Source: Paracoccus sp. DMF-8 (lineage in GTDB: Bacteria > Pseudomonadota > Alphaproteobacteria > Rhodobacterales > Rhodobacteraceae). Taken from it: a stretch of 64,000 nucleotides of DNA. The stretch covers positions 62,001-126,000 of the forward strand of contig NZ_JARJHL010000014.1 of assembly GCF_029309835.1 (NCBI RefSeq). Direction: 5' to 3'. This document shows, in pieces, positions 52,709 through 62,567 of this stretch. The notes beneath the pieces are model-generated. The model searched no databases, was not told where the DNA came from, and worked only from the letters and a program-made list of their open reading frames with translations. The position numbers were made by a program, and so were the translations under genes. The number at the start of each line of letters is the position of its first letter. Position 1 is the first letter of the stretch.

Positions 52709-54714
52709 CGGACACACCCCCAGACCAGACCCCCGCCAGCGCGGACCCCGCCGAGGTGAAACCGGCCAAGATGAATCCGGACGCGCTGAAACCGGCATCC
52801 CCGGTCCGAAAGACCATGGCGCGTGCCTCGGGGGCAGGGGCGTCGCTGATCTGGCTGGTGCCGATTCTGGCGCTGATCGTGACGCTTGCGCTGGCCTGGA
52901 ACGCCTATAGTGGGCGGGGCACGCTGATCAGCGTCGAATTCGCCGATGCGACAGGGGTGACGCCGGGGGAAACCACGCTGAAATTCCGCGAAATCACCGT
53001 GGGCAAGGTCGAAAGCGTGCGCTTTACCTCCGATCTGGCGCGGGTCGTGGTGAATATCCGCGTCGATCAGGACATCGCGCGCTATGTCGATTCCGGGGCA
53101 GAGTTCTGGATCGTCCGCCCGCAGGTTTCGACGCAGGGCATTTCGCGGCTGGATACGGTGCTGACCGGGGCCTTCATCGAAGGGTTCTGGGACGATTCGC
53201 CAGATGAAAACCAGCGTCATTTCATTGGCATGGACCGAATTCCCCTGACCCGTTCGGGGGAAAAGGGGACCTGGATCGTGCTGTCGTCGGACAATGCCAA
53301 GGGCATGGTCGAAGGCACCCCCGTCACCTATCGCGGCGTGCAGGTCGGCACGATGCAGAACCTGCGGCTGGCGGCGGATGACGAAACCGTGCTGGTCGAT
53401 GTCTTCATCGCCGCGCCTCATGACGAAAAGCTGACGACGGCGACGGTGTTCTGGGACACCTCGGGGTTTTCGGTTTCGCTTGGGCCGAACGGGGTGGCGC
53501 TGAATGTCAGTTCGGTCGCCTCGCTGTTGCAGGGGGGCGTCGAATTCGCGACCCTGACCAGCGGCGGCAGGGCGGTTTCGCCGGGGCAGGTCTTTCGCCT
53601 GCAGGCCGATGAGGCGACGGCGCGCGGATCGCTGTTCATCGACGACGAACAACTGGTGCGCATGACCGTCCGCGTTGATGGCACGGTCAAGGGGCTGCAG
53701 CAGGGCGCGGATGTGCAATATCAGGGGCTGACCGTCGGGCGCGTCACCGAACTGGCGGTCGAGGCGGATCCTGAAGCGACCGGCACGGAACCCGCGTTGC
53801 ATCAGGTCCTGACCATCGCGGTCACGCCGTCGCGGCTTGGCATGCCGCCCGAAACCAGTGCCGAACAGGCGCTTGAATTCCTGTCGGGGCAGGTCGAACG
53901 CGGGTTGCGCGCCCGCGTGGCCAGCGCGGGTTTCTTTGGCACCTCGCTGGTCGTCGAACTGGTCGAGATCCCCGATGCCGAACCGGCACAGATCGACACG
54001 GCGGCGCAGCCCTATCCCGTCATGCCTTCGGCCCCCGGACAGATCAGCGATTTCAGCGATACCGCGCAGGGCTTTCTGGCCCGCGTCGGCAATCTGCCCG
54101 TCGAGGAGGTCCTGAAATCCGCGACCGACATGATGAATTCGATCACCGCCATCGCCAGCAACGAAGACACGCGGGCGGTGCCCGCCTCGCTGAAAGCCGC
54201 GATCGACGAGGTGCAGGCCACAGCGGACGAATTGCGGCAGGCCACGGCGGAACTGCGCGAAAGCGGTGTGCTGACCCAGGTCCGCCCCTTTGTCGATGAG
54301 GCGACGGCGGCGGCCGAGGCGGTCAAGCTGGCCGCCGCGGATGTCCCCGAAATGGTCGAAAAGATCGACATTGCCGCCGAATCGGTCGAGGAATTCGATT
54401 TCCCCGGCATCAGCGACGAAGCCAAGGGCATCCTGCAGGACATCCGCGCCATGCTGGGCACCGAAGATGCCGAACAACTGCCCAAGAATCTCTCGGACAC
54501 GCTCAAGGCGGCTTCGGGGCTGCTGAACGATCTGCGCGACGGCAATGCGGCGGGCAGCCTGAACGAATTGCTGGTTTCGGCCAAACAGGCGACCGAGAAT
54601 GTCTCGGCCTCGGTCCAGAACCTGCCCGACCTGATGCGGCGGCTGGAAGAGGCTGGTCGCGCGCGCCGATACGGCGGTCGCGGCCTATGGCGCGCGGTCG
54701 GATTTCAACAGTGA
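52705..54714 (+). CDS. pqiB: PqiB-like MCE-domain lipid-transport protein, C-terminus frame-disturbed
   Basis: A periplasm-spanning lipid-transfer protein with one N-terminal membrane helix (SLIWLVPILALIVTLALAW) and three MCE/MlaD domains starting at about residues 70, 190 and 310 (each with a GxxVxYRGxxVG-like core such as GTPVTYRGVQVGTM and ADVQYQGLTVGRV). A long helical tail follows. The last ~20 codons are out of frame: an extra T at 54657 and an extra base near 54724 separate RRLEEAG from ADTAVAAYGARSDF and then from SSFGSLARMMERNPRAFILG, which ends at 54818. The intended protein is about 704 aa. Confidence 0.85.
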   Translation: MTDTPPDQTPASADPAEVKPAKMNPDALKPASPVRKTMARASGAGASLIWLVPILALIVTLALAWNAYSGRGTLISVEFADATGVTPGETTLKFREITVGKVESVRFTSDLARVVVNIRVDQDIARYVDSGAEFWIVRPQVSTQGISRLDTVLTGAFIEGFWDDSPDENQRHFIGMDRIPLTRSGEKGTWIVLSSDNAKGMVEGTPVTYRGVQVGTMQNLRLAADDETVLVDVFIAAPHDEKLTTATVFWDTSGFSVSLGPNGVALNVSSVASLLQGGVEFATLTSGGRAVSPGQVFRLQADEATARGSLFIDDEQLVRMTVRVDGTVKGLQQGADVQYQGLTVGRVTELAVEADPEATGTEPALHQVLTIAVTPSRLGMPPETSAEQALEFLSGQVERGLRARVASAGFFGTSLVVELVEIPDAEPAQIDTAAQPYPVMPSAPGQISDFSDTAQGFLARVGNLPVEEVLKSATDMMNSITAIASNEDTRAVPASLKAAIDEVQATADELRQATAELRESGVLTQVRPFVDEATAAAEAVKLAAADVPEMVEKIDIAAESVEEFDFPGISDEAKGILQDIRAMLGTEDAEQLPKNLSDTLKAASGLLNDLRDGNAAGSLNELLVSAKQATENVSASVQNLPDLMRRLEEAGRARRYGGRGLWRAVGFQQ

Positions 54715-54821
54715 AATGCTCGACTATGATGCGGGAAATGCGTCGTGCGGCAAGTTCCTTTGGAAGCCTTGCCCGCATGATGGAACGCAATCCGCGCGCC
54801 TTTATTCTGGGACGGTAAGCC

Positions 54822-55465
54822 ATGCGTCTAAGCCTGATATCCCTTGCCTCGCTGGCTGTTCTTGCGGCCTGTTCAAACCCGATGAGCACGGGGCGCTATC
54901 TGATCGACCCGCCCGCGACGGGCGAACGGGTGCCCGACCGCATCGGCACGGCGGAGTTGAAGGACGTGTCCCTGCCCGAATATGCCTCGGGCGATGAGGT
55001 TGCGTGGCAAAGCGGCGACGGGGCGGTGCGGCTGGACAGCAAGAAGCTCTGGGCCGACGATCCGCAGCGCGCGATCACCAATTCGCTGGCGCGGGCGATT
55101 TCGGATATCTCGGGCGCGACGGTGATAGCGGAACCACGGCCCCTGTCCGAACCGCCGCGCCGCAGGATCGAGGTGCGGGTCGAAAAGGCGCTGGCGCAGG
55201 CCGGTGGCAGCTATCGCATGACGGGGCGCTATTTCGTGTCGGATGACCGGGCGAGGCGGGGCCAATCAGGCGCGCAGCTTTGATTATCTCGATCCCTTTG
55301 GCGTCCGAGGAACCCGCCGCCATCGCGCGGGCGCAGTCGCAGGCGATTGCCCAGCTTGCCCGCCAGATCGCGGTTCTGGGCGGGCCGGGGCAGGTGATCG
55401 CCACCACCGCGACGCGCGGGGACGCGCTGTTCGGCGGGCCGCTGCCGGGTTTCGAGGGGCTGTAG
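54822..55465 (+). pseudogene. pqiC: PqiC-like outer-membrane lipoprotein, frame disturbed
   Basis: A lipoprotein with signal sequence and lipobox (SLASLAVLAACS, Cys at residue 17), then a DUF330/PqiC-type domain (RAITNSLARAISDISGATV, RIEVRVEKALAQAGGSY). After residue 140 two extra bases, near 55246-55260 and at 55284-55285, are needed to join GRYFVSDD to NQARSFD and ISIPLASEEPAAIARAQSQ. Corrected length is about 213 aa. It anchors the Pqi system in the outer membrane. Confidence 0.75.
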
Positions 55466-55473
55466 GGCGGGCC

Positions 55474-56031
55474 TTAGCCCGCTGAAAGCTGCCGAATTTC
55501 CACGGCGGCAAAGACCAGCAGGTGATCGCCCGGACCGCCCGTGGTCGCGCGCAGAACCTGCCCGATCATCACCGAATGGTCGCCCGCCTCATGGCAGGCA
55601 TAGGTCGCGCAATCGAACCGCGCCGAGGTGCCGGGCAGGACCGGGATGCCTTCGGGCGTCAGTTCGATCCGCAAACCGTCGAACCCCCCGCCGCCGCGCG
55701 TGAACCGCTGCGAAACCTCCAGCTGTTCGACCCCCAGCACATGCACCGACCAGTGCCGCGCGCCGGTGAACAGCCCGTGGCGGGTCGAGGCGCGGGCCGG
55801 GCACCACATGACCAGCGGCGGCTCCAGCGAGACGCTGGCAAAGCTGTTGACCGTCATGCCCTGATGGCCGTGCGGGCCTGCGGTGGTGATGACGGTGACG
55901 CCGGTCGCAAAACGGCCAAGCGCATCGCGAAGCACCTTGGCCTCGGTCGTGGCGGGCAGAAAGGTGATCGCATCGGCAAGCCGGTCCAGCTTGGCCGCAG
56001 GGGGAAAAGGGGTGTTCGACGCGCTGCTCAT
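55474..56031 (-). CDS. Flavin reductase family protein
   Basis: An FMN-binding split-barrel protein of about 185 aa. Typical segments are [37 protein letters not shown] and [13 protein letters not shown] with the GDH motif. Such proteins supply reduced flavin to two-component monooxygenases, but no monooxygenase gene is adjacent. The ATG at 56031 is preferred over longer starts that run into the cysQ intergenic region. Confidence 0.8.
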   Translation of the reverse strand: MSSASNTPFPPAAKLDRLADAITFLPATTEAKVLRDALGRFATGVTVITTAGPHGHQGMTVNSFASVSLEPPLVMWCPARASTRHGLFTGARHWSVHVLGVEQLEVSQRFTRGGGGFDGLRIELTPEGIPVLPGTSARFDCATYACHEAGDHSVMIGQVLRATTGGPGDHLLVFAAVEIRQLSAG

Positions 56032-56075
56032 CTCAGGGTGAAGCCTTAGCCCGATCACTGGACCCGCCACAAGTC

Positions 56076-56852
56076 TCATGGGGCAAGCCGCCCCATGATC
56101 TGTTGGTGAAGACGGGGCGGCGCGGCGATGAAACCGTCCAGCTTAGGATGGGTGGCGTTGAAAACCGGGCGCTGCCCCCGGCAATCGGTGATCACGCAGC
56201 CCGCGCGTTCGGCGATCAGGCAACCCGCCGCCACATCCCATTCCCAGGTGCCGCGCAGGGACAGGGCCGCGTTGAAGCGGCCTTCGCCACCGAGGCTCAG
56301 CCGCCATGCCAGCGACGGGCGGAATTCGCGTTTCAGGGGCGGCAGTTCCGCGTCGCGCCACAAGGCCGGGGCAAAGGTGATCTTGCTGGCCAGCGCCGTC
56401 GCGCCGTCGATATCGTGAGCGGCGGCCCCGATCTTCCGGCCGTTCAGCGTCGCATCGCCATCCGCCGTCGCGGCATAGGTCAGCTTCATCGCGGGCAGAT
56501 GGACGACGCCCGCCACCGGCCTGCCATCCCGCACCACGGCCAGCGAATGCGAAAACCCCTGCTGACCATCCAGAAAGGCGCGGGTGCCGTCGATCGGGTC
56601 CAGCACGAAGACCGGCCCGTCCCCCAGCCTTTCGGGACTGTCCGAGCTTTCCTCGGACAGCCAGCCATAGTCGCGCCGGGCCTTGCGCAGCAGGTTTTCC
56701 AGATGATCGTTGACGGCCAGATCCGCCTCGCTGACCGGACCGGCATCGCCGCCCTTGTCCCAGAAACGCGGTTCGCGGCGCCAACAGCGCAGGGCGATCT
56801 CGCCCGCCTCGCGGGCGGCGCGTTCCAGCAGTTGCAGATCAGTTTCCGGCAA
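56076..56852 (-). CDS. cysQ: 3'(2'),5'-bisphosphate nucleotidase (inositol monophosphatase family)
   Basis: A Mg-dependent, Li-sensitive phosphatase of 258 aa that removes phosphate from PAP, a by-product of PAPS use. The metal-site motifs are [15 protein letters not shown] and WEWDVAAG, in correct order. It supports sulfate assimilation (cysH and cysI at 13-16 kb). It overlaps pmbA upstream by 14 bases, implying a shared transcript. PAP versus inositol-phosphate preference cannot be read from sequence. Confidence 0.85.
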   Translation of the reverse strand: MPETDLQLLERAAREAGEIALRCWRREPRFWDKGGDAGPVSEADLAVNDHLENLLRKARRDYGWLSEESSDSPERLGDGPVFVLDPIDGTRAFLDGQQGFSHSLAVVRDGRPVAGVVHLPAMKLTYAATADGDATLNGRKIGAAAHDIDGATALASKITFAPALWRDAELPPLKREFRPSLAWRLSLGGEGRFNAALSLRGTWEWDVAAGCLIAERAGCVITDCRGQRPVFNATHPKLDGFIAAPPRLHQQIMGRLAP

Positions 56853-58191
56853 CGGTCATCCCTTCGACAAGCAGGCTTGGCACGGCATGGGCACGCCATT
56901 CCGGCGTGTCGCTGACCACCGTCACCCGCATCAGCATGTCGCGCAGGTTGCCCGCGATGGTGCATTCGTTCACCGGCCATGCGATTTCGCCGTTTTCGAC
57001 CCAGAACCCCGCCGCGCCGCGCGACCAATCGCCCGTGTTGGCGTTGATCGAGGCCCCCAGCATCGAGGTCACGACCAGCCCGCGCCCCATCTGCGCGATC
57101 AGCTCCTGCGGCGTGGCGGTGCCCGCCGTCATCGTGATATTCGTCACCGCGGGCGAAGGCGGCGCAGAGGTGCCCCGCGCCGCATTGGCCGTCGAAGCCA
57201 TGCCCAGCTTGCGCCCGGTCGCCAGATCCAGCGTCCAGCCCATCAGCACGCCGTCCCCGACGATCAGGCGCGGCGCGGTCGGCAGCCCTTCGCCGTCAAA
57301 GATGCGCGACGATGACATGCGCAGCAGGTGCGGATCTTCGCGCAGGTCGATGCCTGCGGGCAGCACCTGCTGGCCCAGATCATTGCGCAGCCAGCTTGCG
57401 CCGCGTGCAATCGCGCTGCCGTTGACCGCCGACAGCAGATGCCCGATCAACCCCGAGGACACGCGCTGGTCATACAGGATCGGAAAACTGCCGGTCGGCG
57501 GCTTTTTCGCGCCAAGCCGTTGCAGCGTGCGTTCCGCCGCCTGACGACCGATGAATTCGGGGCTGGGCAGGTCGCTGCGGTGGCTGCGAGACTCACCCGA
57601 CCAGTCCCGTTCCATCCCCAGACCTTCGCCGCCGATGGCGATGGTCGAAATCGCATGGCCCGACCGCGCATAGCCCGCCGAAAATCCGTTGCTGGCCTGC
57701 AGCCACATCATCCGCGACGAGGCGCTGGCGCTGGCGCTTTCGATCCGGGTGATGCCCTGCACGGACAGGGCCGCCGTCTCGGCGCGCAGGGCGATGTCGC
57801 GCAGATCCTCGGCCGTGGGGGCGGGGCTGTCGTCGCGCAGTTCCAGCGGGCGGCTGTCGGTGTCGCGGGCCAGCTGACCGGGATCCGCAAGGCCCAGATT
57901 GTCGTCGACCGGCGCCTCGCGGGCCATGGCGACGGCGCGCTCGGCCATTTCGGCGATGGCGCGGTCGGAATGGTCTGATGCGGACACGCTGGCCTGCCTG
58001 CCACTGACCAGCACGCGCAGACCGATATCGACCGCCTCGGCGCGTTCGGCATGTTCCAGCCGCCCCTCGCGGACATCGACCGACAGCGCGGCGCCGCGCA
58101 CGGCGACGGCATCGGCCTGATCGGCCCCGGCGCGGCGCGCCATGTCCAGAAGTGCGCCGGTCAGTCTTTGCAGGTCGTCGGAGCCGTTCAT
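56839..58191 (-). CDS. pmbA: TldD/PmbA family metallopeptidase-like protein
   Basis: A 450-aa protein of the TldD/PmbA family, PmbA type. PmbA works with TldD to process small modified peptides and antitoxins. The N-terminal dimerisation region and the C-terminal beta-rich part are both present (ADQADAVAVRGAALSV; FPILYDQRVSSGLIGHLLSAV; GTSAPPSPAVTNITMTAG; SMLGASINANTGDWSRGAAG). The PmbA subunit lacks the HExxxH zinc motif of TldD, and none is seen. tldD is outside this window. Confidence 0.88.
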   Translation of the reverse strand: MNGSDDLQRLTGALLDMARRAGADQADAVAVRGAALSVDVREGRLEHAERAEAVDIGLRVLVSGRQASVSASDHSDRAIAEMAERAVAMAREAPVDDNLGLADPGQLARDTDSRPLELRDDSPAPTAEDLRDIALRAETAALSVQGITRIESASASASSRMMWLQASNGFSAGYARSGHAISTIAIGGEGLGMERDWSGESRSHRSDLPSPEFIGRQAAERTLQRLGAKKPPTGSFPILYDQRVSSGLIGHLLSAVNGSAIARGASWLRNDLGQQVLPAGIDLREDPHLLRMSSSRIFDGEGLPTAPRLIVGDGVLMGWTLDLATGRKLGMASTANAARGTSAPPSPAVTNITMTAGTATPQELIAQMGRGLVVTSMLGASINANTGDWSRGAAGFWVENGEIAWPVNECTIAGNLRDMLMRVTVVSDTPEWRAHAVPSLLVEGMTVAGN

Positions 58192-58350
58192 CACCACCTC
58201 ATATGCAAAGGGGGCCGGGACGGAACCCGACCCCCGCATGTCAGGGCGCCCCGTCGATCAGGAGTCCCGTCGATCAGGAATCCGGTCGATCAGGGCGCCC
58301 GCTGTCAGGATCCGCCATTTGGCAGGGGTCCCGGCTGTCGGGTCATCAGC

Positions 58351-59868
58351 TTACTGGACCTGCTGGCCGTTTGCGAAGACCGAACCGTCATCCCGCATTT
58401 CGATATCAATGGTGCGGGTGCCCGGATTGCTGGGATCTTCCTTGCCGAAGGCGCCGATCATCGCATTGACGGCCATCACCTGATCCGGCGGCAGCAGACC
58501 CATCTGCGCCAGCTTCTGCACGACTTCGGCCACGCCCGAGAAACGGACATGCAGGTTGCCCTGCGGCTGGTCCATGCCTGCGGCTTCGGACGGCTCCAGC
58601 TTGCCATTCGCCTCGATATTGGCGCCAATGGCTTTCAGCGCAAGCTGGTTGATGACGATCTCGACCGGCTCGAACGGGGCCGCGTCGGGGGCGGTCGGAT
58701 CCGTGGCGGCGGCGCTGGTAGCCGGGTCCAGAAGGTCCCGCAGCACTTTCAACTGGCCGGTCAGGTCGATTTCCAGATTGGCCGGATCGCGCGACAGTTG
58801 TTTCGTCGGGTCGAACATATCCCAGATCTGGTCGCCGATGGTCAGACCCGCCAGCGAATAGCCGAATTTGAACGGCTGCGCATCATCCGAGGCGCTGACC
58901 GGGAACTGCATGTCAAAGGTGCTGGATTCCATGCCGTAGCTGATCGGGAAGGGCAGCGGCATCATGGTGACCTCTGCGGCGACCTTGCCGCCATTGCCCT
59001 GATAGGTCAGCCCTTCCGAAGACATCGCGAAGAACAGATCCGACGGCGCCGCCGACACCGTGCCACTGCCCGATTGCGGCGCGCCGTTTTCATCGGTGCC
59101 GGCAAAGTCGAAGGTCAGGGCCAGATCGCCCATGTTCAGCTTGCCGTCCATGTTCAGACCTTCCTTGAGCGCGGCGCTCAGGTTGTCTTGCATGTTCACG
59201 TCCGCCTTGGCCCCGGCCATCTTGCCCGCGATCTCGACCCCCTTGATCGAGCCATCGAGGTTGACCTTGGGGTTTTCGGCCTGGACATTCAGCTTGAATG
59301 TCATGTCTTCGGTCTTGTGGGTGTAGTCCCAGCTGGATTCGTCACCGCTGGTCGAACGCAGCGAACCGGTGTTGCCGATAAAGGTCGGGTTGGTCGGGAT
59401 CGCCACTTCTTCGCTGCCGGTCCGGATCTTGTCCAGCGACACCACGATCGAGGGATAGTCGTATTCATGGGTCAGGTCGCCGACCTCGCCCGAACTGGTC
59501 ATCTCGTTGCCGGGCAGCGACAGGTTCGCGGTCAGTTCGAAATCTTTGTCCTCGGCCGTCTTGCCCGAAATCAGGACCGGGAATTCGTCGGAATAGACCG
59601 AACGCACCTTGCCGTCGCCGGTCGCCTGCAATTCGACCTGCGGGACGACAAAGGACACATTCGAGCCTTCGCTTTCGACCGCAAAGGCCACGTCCTTCAG
59701 CGTCAGCGTGTCGCCCGCCAGTTCACGGTTGCCTTCGGTGACGTCATAGCCGGCGCTTTTATAGTAATCCAGCCAGTTCTGCCAGACCTGTTCCGGGGTG
59801 ACATCTGCGAAGGCTGGCATCGTGAAGGCCGCGAGCGCAAGGGCGGAGCTTGTCAGTCTCAGGGACAT
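58351..59868 (-). CDS. DUF2125 domain periplasmic protein
   Basis: A 505-aa exported protein with a signal peptide (MSLRLTSSALALAAFTMPAF, then A-DVTPEQVW). The mature protein is beta-rich with repeated amphipathic strands (LTLKDVAFAVES, MTFKLNVQAENPKVNLDG). The layout fits DUF2125, a family of alphaproteobacterial periplasmic proteins. ATG 59868 is used because AAAGG lies 7 bp upstream; ATG 59874 is also possible. Function is unknown. Confidence 0.75.
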   Translation of the reverse strand: MSLRLTSSALALAAFTMPAFADVTPEQVWQNWLDYYKSAGYDVTEGNRELAGDTLTLKDVAFAVESEGSNVSFVVPQVELQATGDGKVRSVYSDEFPVLISGKTAEDKDFELTANLSLPGNEMTSSGEVGDLTHEYDYPSIVVSLDKIRTGSEEVAIPTNPTFIGNTGSLRSTSGDESSWDYTHKTEDMTFKLNVQAENPKVNLDGSIKGVEIAGKMAGAKADVNMQDNLSAALKEGLNMDGKLNMGDLALTFDFAGTDENGAPQSGSGTVSAAPSDLFFAMSSEGLTYQGNGGKVAAEVTMMPLPFPISYGMESSTFDMQFPVSASDDAQPFKFGYSLAGLTIGDQIWDMFDPTKQLSRDPANLEIDLTGQLKVLRDLLDPATSAAATDPTAPDAAPFEPVEIVINQLALKAIGANIEANGKLEPSEAAGMDQPQGNLHVRFSGVAEVVQKLAQMGLLPPDQVMAVNAMIGAFGKEDPSNPGTRTIDIEMRDDGSVFANGQQVQ

Positions 59869-59947
59869 GGTCATACCTTTCGGGCGTCTGGAATTTGCGT
59901 TCGCGCGGTTTGTGCCATACCGGGCGACCCTGTCCAAGGAGTTAAAG

Positions 59948-60574
59948 ATGATTTCAACTGAAATTGCGCAAGGTTTCGCGACGTTCACGCTGGCACGTCC
60001 GGAAAAGGCGAATTCGCTGACCGGACGGATGCTGCAGGAATTATGCGATGCGGTGGACCGTGTCGCGCAGGATCCGGACCTGCGCGTCCTGACCCTGACC
60101 GGGCAGGGGGGCGTGTTTTCGGCGGGCGCCGATCTGGACGAGGCGCGGGCGGGGCTGGCGCTGTCGCCGCTGTGGGAACAGCTTTCCGCCCGCATCGCCG
60201 CGCTGCCCTGTCTGACGATTGCGGCGCTGAACGGGACGGTCGCGGGCGGGGCGCTTGGCATGGTGCTGGCCTGCGATCTGCGCATCGCGGTGCCTTCGGC
60301 CAAGATCTTTTATCCGGTGATGAAACTGGGCTTTCTGCCGCAGCCAAGCGATGCGGTGCGGATGTCGGCGCTGATCGGTCCGGCGCGGGCCAGGATGATC
60401 CTGATGGCGGGGCAAAAGATCCCCGCGCCCGAAGCCTTGGCACGGGGGCTGGTGGATCGGCTGGTCGAGCCGGGCGAGCTGATGGCGGCGGCGCGGGAAC
60501 TGGGCGCCGATGCGATGGGCGCCAGTCTTGACCATGTCAAAGGCATCAAGGGCCTGATCCCGGCGGGTATCTGA
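59948..60574 (+). CDS. Enoyl-CoA hydratase/isomerase family protein
   Basis: A 208-aa crotonase-fold protein, short for the family (usually about 255 aa). The oxyanion-hole segments are FSAGADLDEA near residue 57 and AALNGTVAGGALGMVLACD near residue 95, the latter lacking the usual glutamate at the hydratase position. MKLGFLPQPSDAVRM follows. It may therefore be an isomerase or another crotonase activity. AAGGAG lies 6 bp before ATG 59948. Confidence 0.75.
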   Translation: MISTEIAQGFATFTLARPEKANSLTGRMLQELCDAVDRVAQDPDLRVLTLTGQGGVFSAGADLDEARAGLALSPLWEQLSARIAALPCLTIAALNGTVAGGALGMVLACDLRIAVPSAKIFYPVMKLGFLPQPSDAVRMSALIGPARARMILMAGQKIPAPEALARGLVDRLVEPGELMAAARELGADAMGASLDHVKGIKGLIPAGI

Positions 60575-60598
60575 CCCCGTTTGATGCCCGGTTGATGG

Positions 60599-60632
60599 CC
60601 GGTTGCGGCGGGGGATGTCCCGCCGCAACCGG
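60599..60632. terminator. Strong hairpin between convergent genes
   Basis: A perfect 14-bp stem, CCGGTTGCGGCGGG (60599-60612) and CCCGCCGCAACCGG (60619-60632), with loop GGATGT. It lies between the ends of the enoyl-CoA hydratase and DUF2853 genes and probably stops transcription from either side. There is no long T run. Confidence 0.6.
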
Positions 60633-60678
60633 GCTGTCAGTCGCGGGCTGTCCGTCGGGGCCTGTCAGCCGAGGCCCG

Positions 60679-61020
60679 TCAGGCGTAAACCGACTGCTTC
60701 TTGAAATGCAGGCACAGCAGGTAATAGAATACCGCGCGGTATTTGTTGCGGTTCGCGCTGCCATATTGGTCGATCACCGCCTTGATCGCGGCATCCAGTT
60801 CCGGCCCTTCGGCCAGCCCCAGCTTCTTGACCAGATAGTTCTGACGCACCCGCCCCAGTTCGTCGGGATCCGAGGCGGCGACGGTTTCGGCATCGGCATT
60901 GTAGATCGAGGGGCCGCAGCCGATCACCACCTTGGTCAGCAGGTCCATGTCAGGCGTCACGCCGACCTTGTCTTTCAGGTCAGCCGCATATTTCGCAATC
61001 AGGTCGTCACGTTTGCTCAT
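60679..61020 (-). CDS. DUF2853 family protein
   Basis: A 113-aa cytosolic protein. It has the family-typical helical layout: MSKRDDLIAKYAADLKDKVG, then VVIGCGPSIYNADAETVA and LVKKLGLAEGPELDAAIK near the middle. The C-terminus NKYRAVFYYLLCLHFKKQ matches the small helical DUF2853 fold solved by structural genomics. No function is known. ATG 61020 is preferred; a longer frame upstream lacks support. Confidence 0.75.
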   Translation of the reverse strand: MSKRDDLIAKYAADLKDKVGVTPDMDLLTKVVIGCGPSIYNADAETVAASDPDELGRVRQNYLVKKLGLAEGPELDAAIKAVIDQYGSANRNKYRAVFYYLLCLHFKKQSVYA

Positions 61021-61121
61021 CTGTCCGTCTTCCAGAAAATGGGAACCGGGGCAAAGGATTGACCATCCCCGCCCCGATATCAACAGATTACTGGAATGAC
61101 CCGGCGACAGGGCCGCCCGGT

Positions 61122-62525
61122 TCAGTAGCGGTAATGATCCGATTTGAACGGGCCTTCCGGCGTGACGCCGATATAGGCGGCCTGTTCGCCGGACAGTTTC
61201 GTCAGCTTGACCCCGATCTTGTCCAGATGCAGGCGGGCGACCTTTTCATCCAGTTCCTTGGGCAGGATATAGACGCCGGGCTGGTATTCCGCGCCCTTGG
61301 TCCACAGCTCGATCTGCGCCAGCACCTGATTGGTAAAGCTGGCCGACATCACGAAACTGGGGTGGCCGGTCGCATTGCCAAGGTTCAGCAGGCGGCCCTG
61401 CGACAGCAGGATGATGCGATTGCCGGATGGCATTTCGATCATGTCCACCTGGTCCTTGATATTGGTCCATTTGTGGTTCTTCAGCGCCGCGACCTGAATT
61501 TCATTGTCGAAATGGCCGATATTGCCGACGATGGCCATGTCCTTCATCACGCGCATATGTTCGATGCGGATGACATCGCGGTTGCCGGTGGTGGTGACGA
61601 AGATATCGGCGCTGTCTGCGACGTCTTCCAGCAGCACGACCTCGAACCCGTCCATGGCGGCCTGCAGGGCGCAGATCGGATCGACCTCGGTCACCTTGAC
61701 GCGCGCGCCGGCGCCTTGCAGCGATGCCGCGCAGCCCGTGCCGACATCGCCATAGCCGCAGACCACGGCGACCTTGCCCGCCATCATCACATCGGTCGCA
61801 CGGCGGATGCCGTCGACCAGCGATTCCTTGCAGCCGTATTTGTTGTCGAATTTCGACTTGGTGACGCTGTCGTTGACGTTGATCGCCGGGAAGGGCAGCA
61901 GGCCCTGCTTGTGCAGGTCATACAGACGGTGGACGCCGGTGGTGGTTTCCTCGCTGACGCCCTTGATCGCCGCGCGCTGCTGCGTGAACCAGCCCGGAGA
62001 CTGTGCCAGACGCTTGCGGATCTGGGCAAACAGCGCCTCTTCCTCCTCGCTGGTGGGGGTGGCGATCAGGTCGGTTTCGCCCGCCTCGACCCGTGCGCCC
62101 ATCAGGACATACATGGTCGCATCGCCGCCATCGTCCAGGATCATGTTGGCGTGGCCGGGGCGGCCATCTTCGGCGAACTGGAAAATCTGGTCGGTATAGG
62201 ACCAGTATTCTTCCAGCGTTTCGCCCTTGATCGCAAAGACCGGCACGCCCGTCGCGGCAATCGCCGCCGCCGCATGATCCTGCGTCGAATAGATGTTGCA
62301 CGATGCCCAACGCACATCGGCGCCAAGCGCGGTCAGGGTTTCGATCAGCACGGCGGTCTGCACGGTCATGTGCAGGCTGCCCGCGATCCGCGCGCCCGAA
62401 AGCGGCCGGGCCTGATCGTATTCGGCACGCAAGGCCATCAGGCCCGGCATTTCCGTTTCCGCGATGTCAAGTTCCTTGCGGCCGAAATCGGCCAGTGAAA
62501 TGTCACGGATGATATGGTCGGTCAT
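61122..62525 (-). CDS. ahcY: Adenosylhomocysteinase (S-adenosyl-L-homocysteine hydrolase)
   Basis: It hydrolyses SAH to homocysteine and adenosine in the activated methyl cycle, using tightly bound NAD. 467 aa. The NAD-binding motif is [16 protein letters not shown]; substrate-site segments include [16 protein letters not shown] and [16 protein letters not shown], and the C-terminus PFKSDHYRY carries the conserved Lys and Tyr that complete the active site. An insert of about 40 residues after residue 150 is normal for the bacterial type. A hairpin just upstream of the ATG is listed separately. Confidence 0.95.
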   Translation of the reverse strand: MTDHIIRDISLADFGRKELDIAETEMPGLMALRAEYDQARPLSGARIAGSLHMTVQTAVLIETLTALGADVRWASCNIYSTQDHAAAAIAATGVPVFAIKGETLEEYWSYTDQIFQFAEDGRPGHANMILDDGGDATMYVLMGARVEAGETDLIATPTSEEEEALFAQIRKRLAQSPGWFTQQRAAIKGVSEETTTGVHRLYDLHKQGLLPFPAINVNDSVTKSKFDNKYGCKESLVDGIRRATDVMMAGKVAVVCGYGDVGTGCAASLQGAGARVKVTEVDPICALQAAMDGFEVVLLEDVADSADIFVTTTGNRDVIRIEHMRVMKDMAIVGNIGHFDNEIQVAALKNHKWTNIKDQVDMIEMPSGNRIILLSQGRLLNLGNATGHPSFVMSASFTNQVLAQIELWTKGAEYQPGVYILPKELDEKVARLHLDKIGVKLTKLSGEQAAYIGVTPEGPFKSDHYRY

Positions 62526-62530
62526 GTGTC

Positions 62531-62567
62531 GCGCGCGCCCCAGGCTGTCAGAAAATCCTGCGCGCGC
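62531..62567 (-). promoter_or_regulatory. GC-rich hairpin at the ahcY translation start
   Basis: In the transcript of the minus strand, a GCGCGCG stem (62561-62567 with 62531-62537) continues through CAGG/CCTG pairing with a 3-base bulge and a 12-base loop. It ends 5 bases before the start codon, so it covers the ribosome-binding position. It does not match the SAH or SAM/SAH riboswitch patterns that I know. It may only be a structure of GC-rich sequence. Confidence 0.35.

Noticed and set aside
52315..54477. A 720-codon minus-strand frame across pqiA and pqiB
   Set aside because: Composition is that of a shadow frame and the plus-strand MCE protein is unambiguous.
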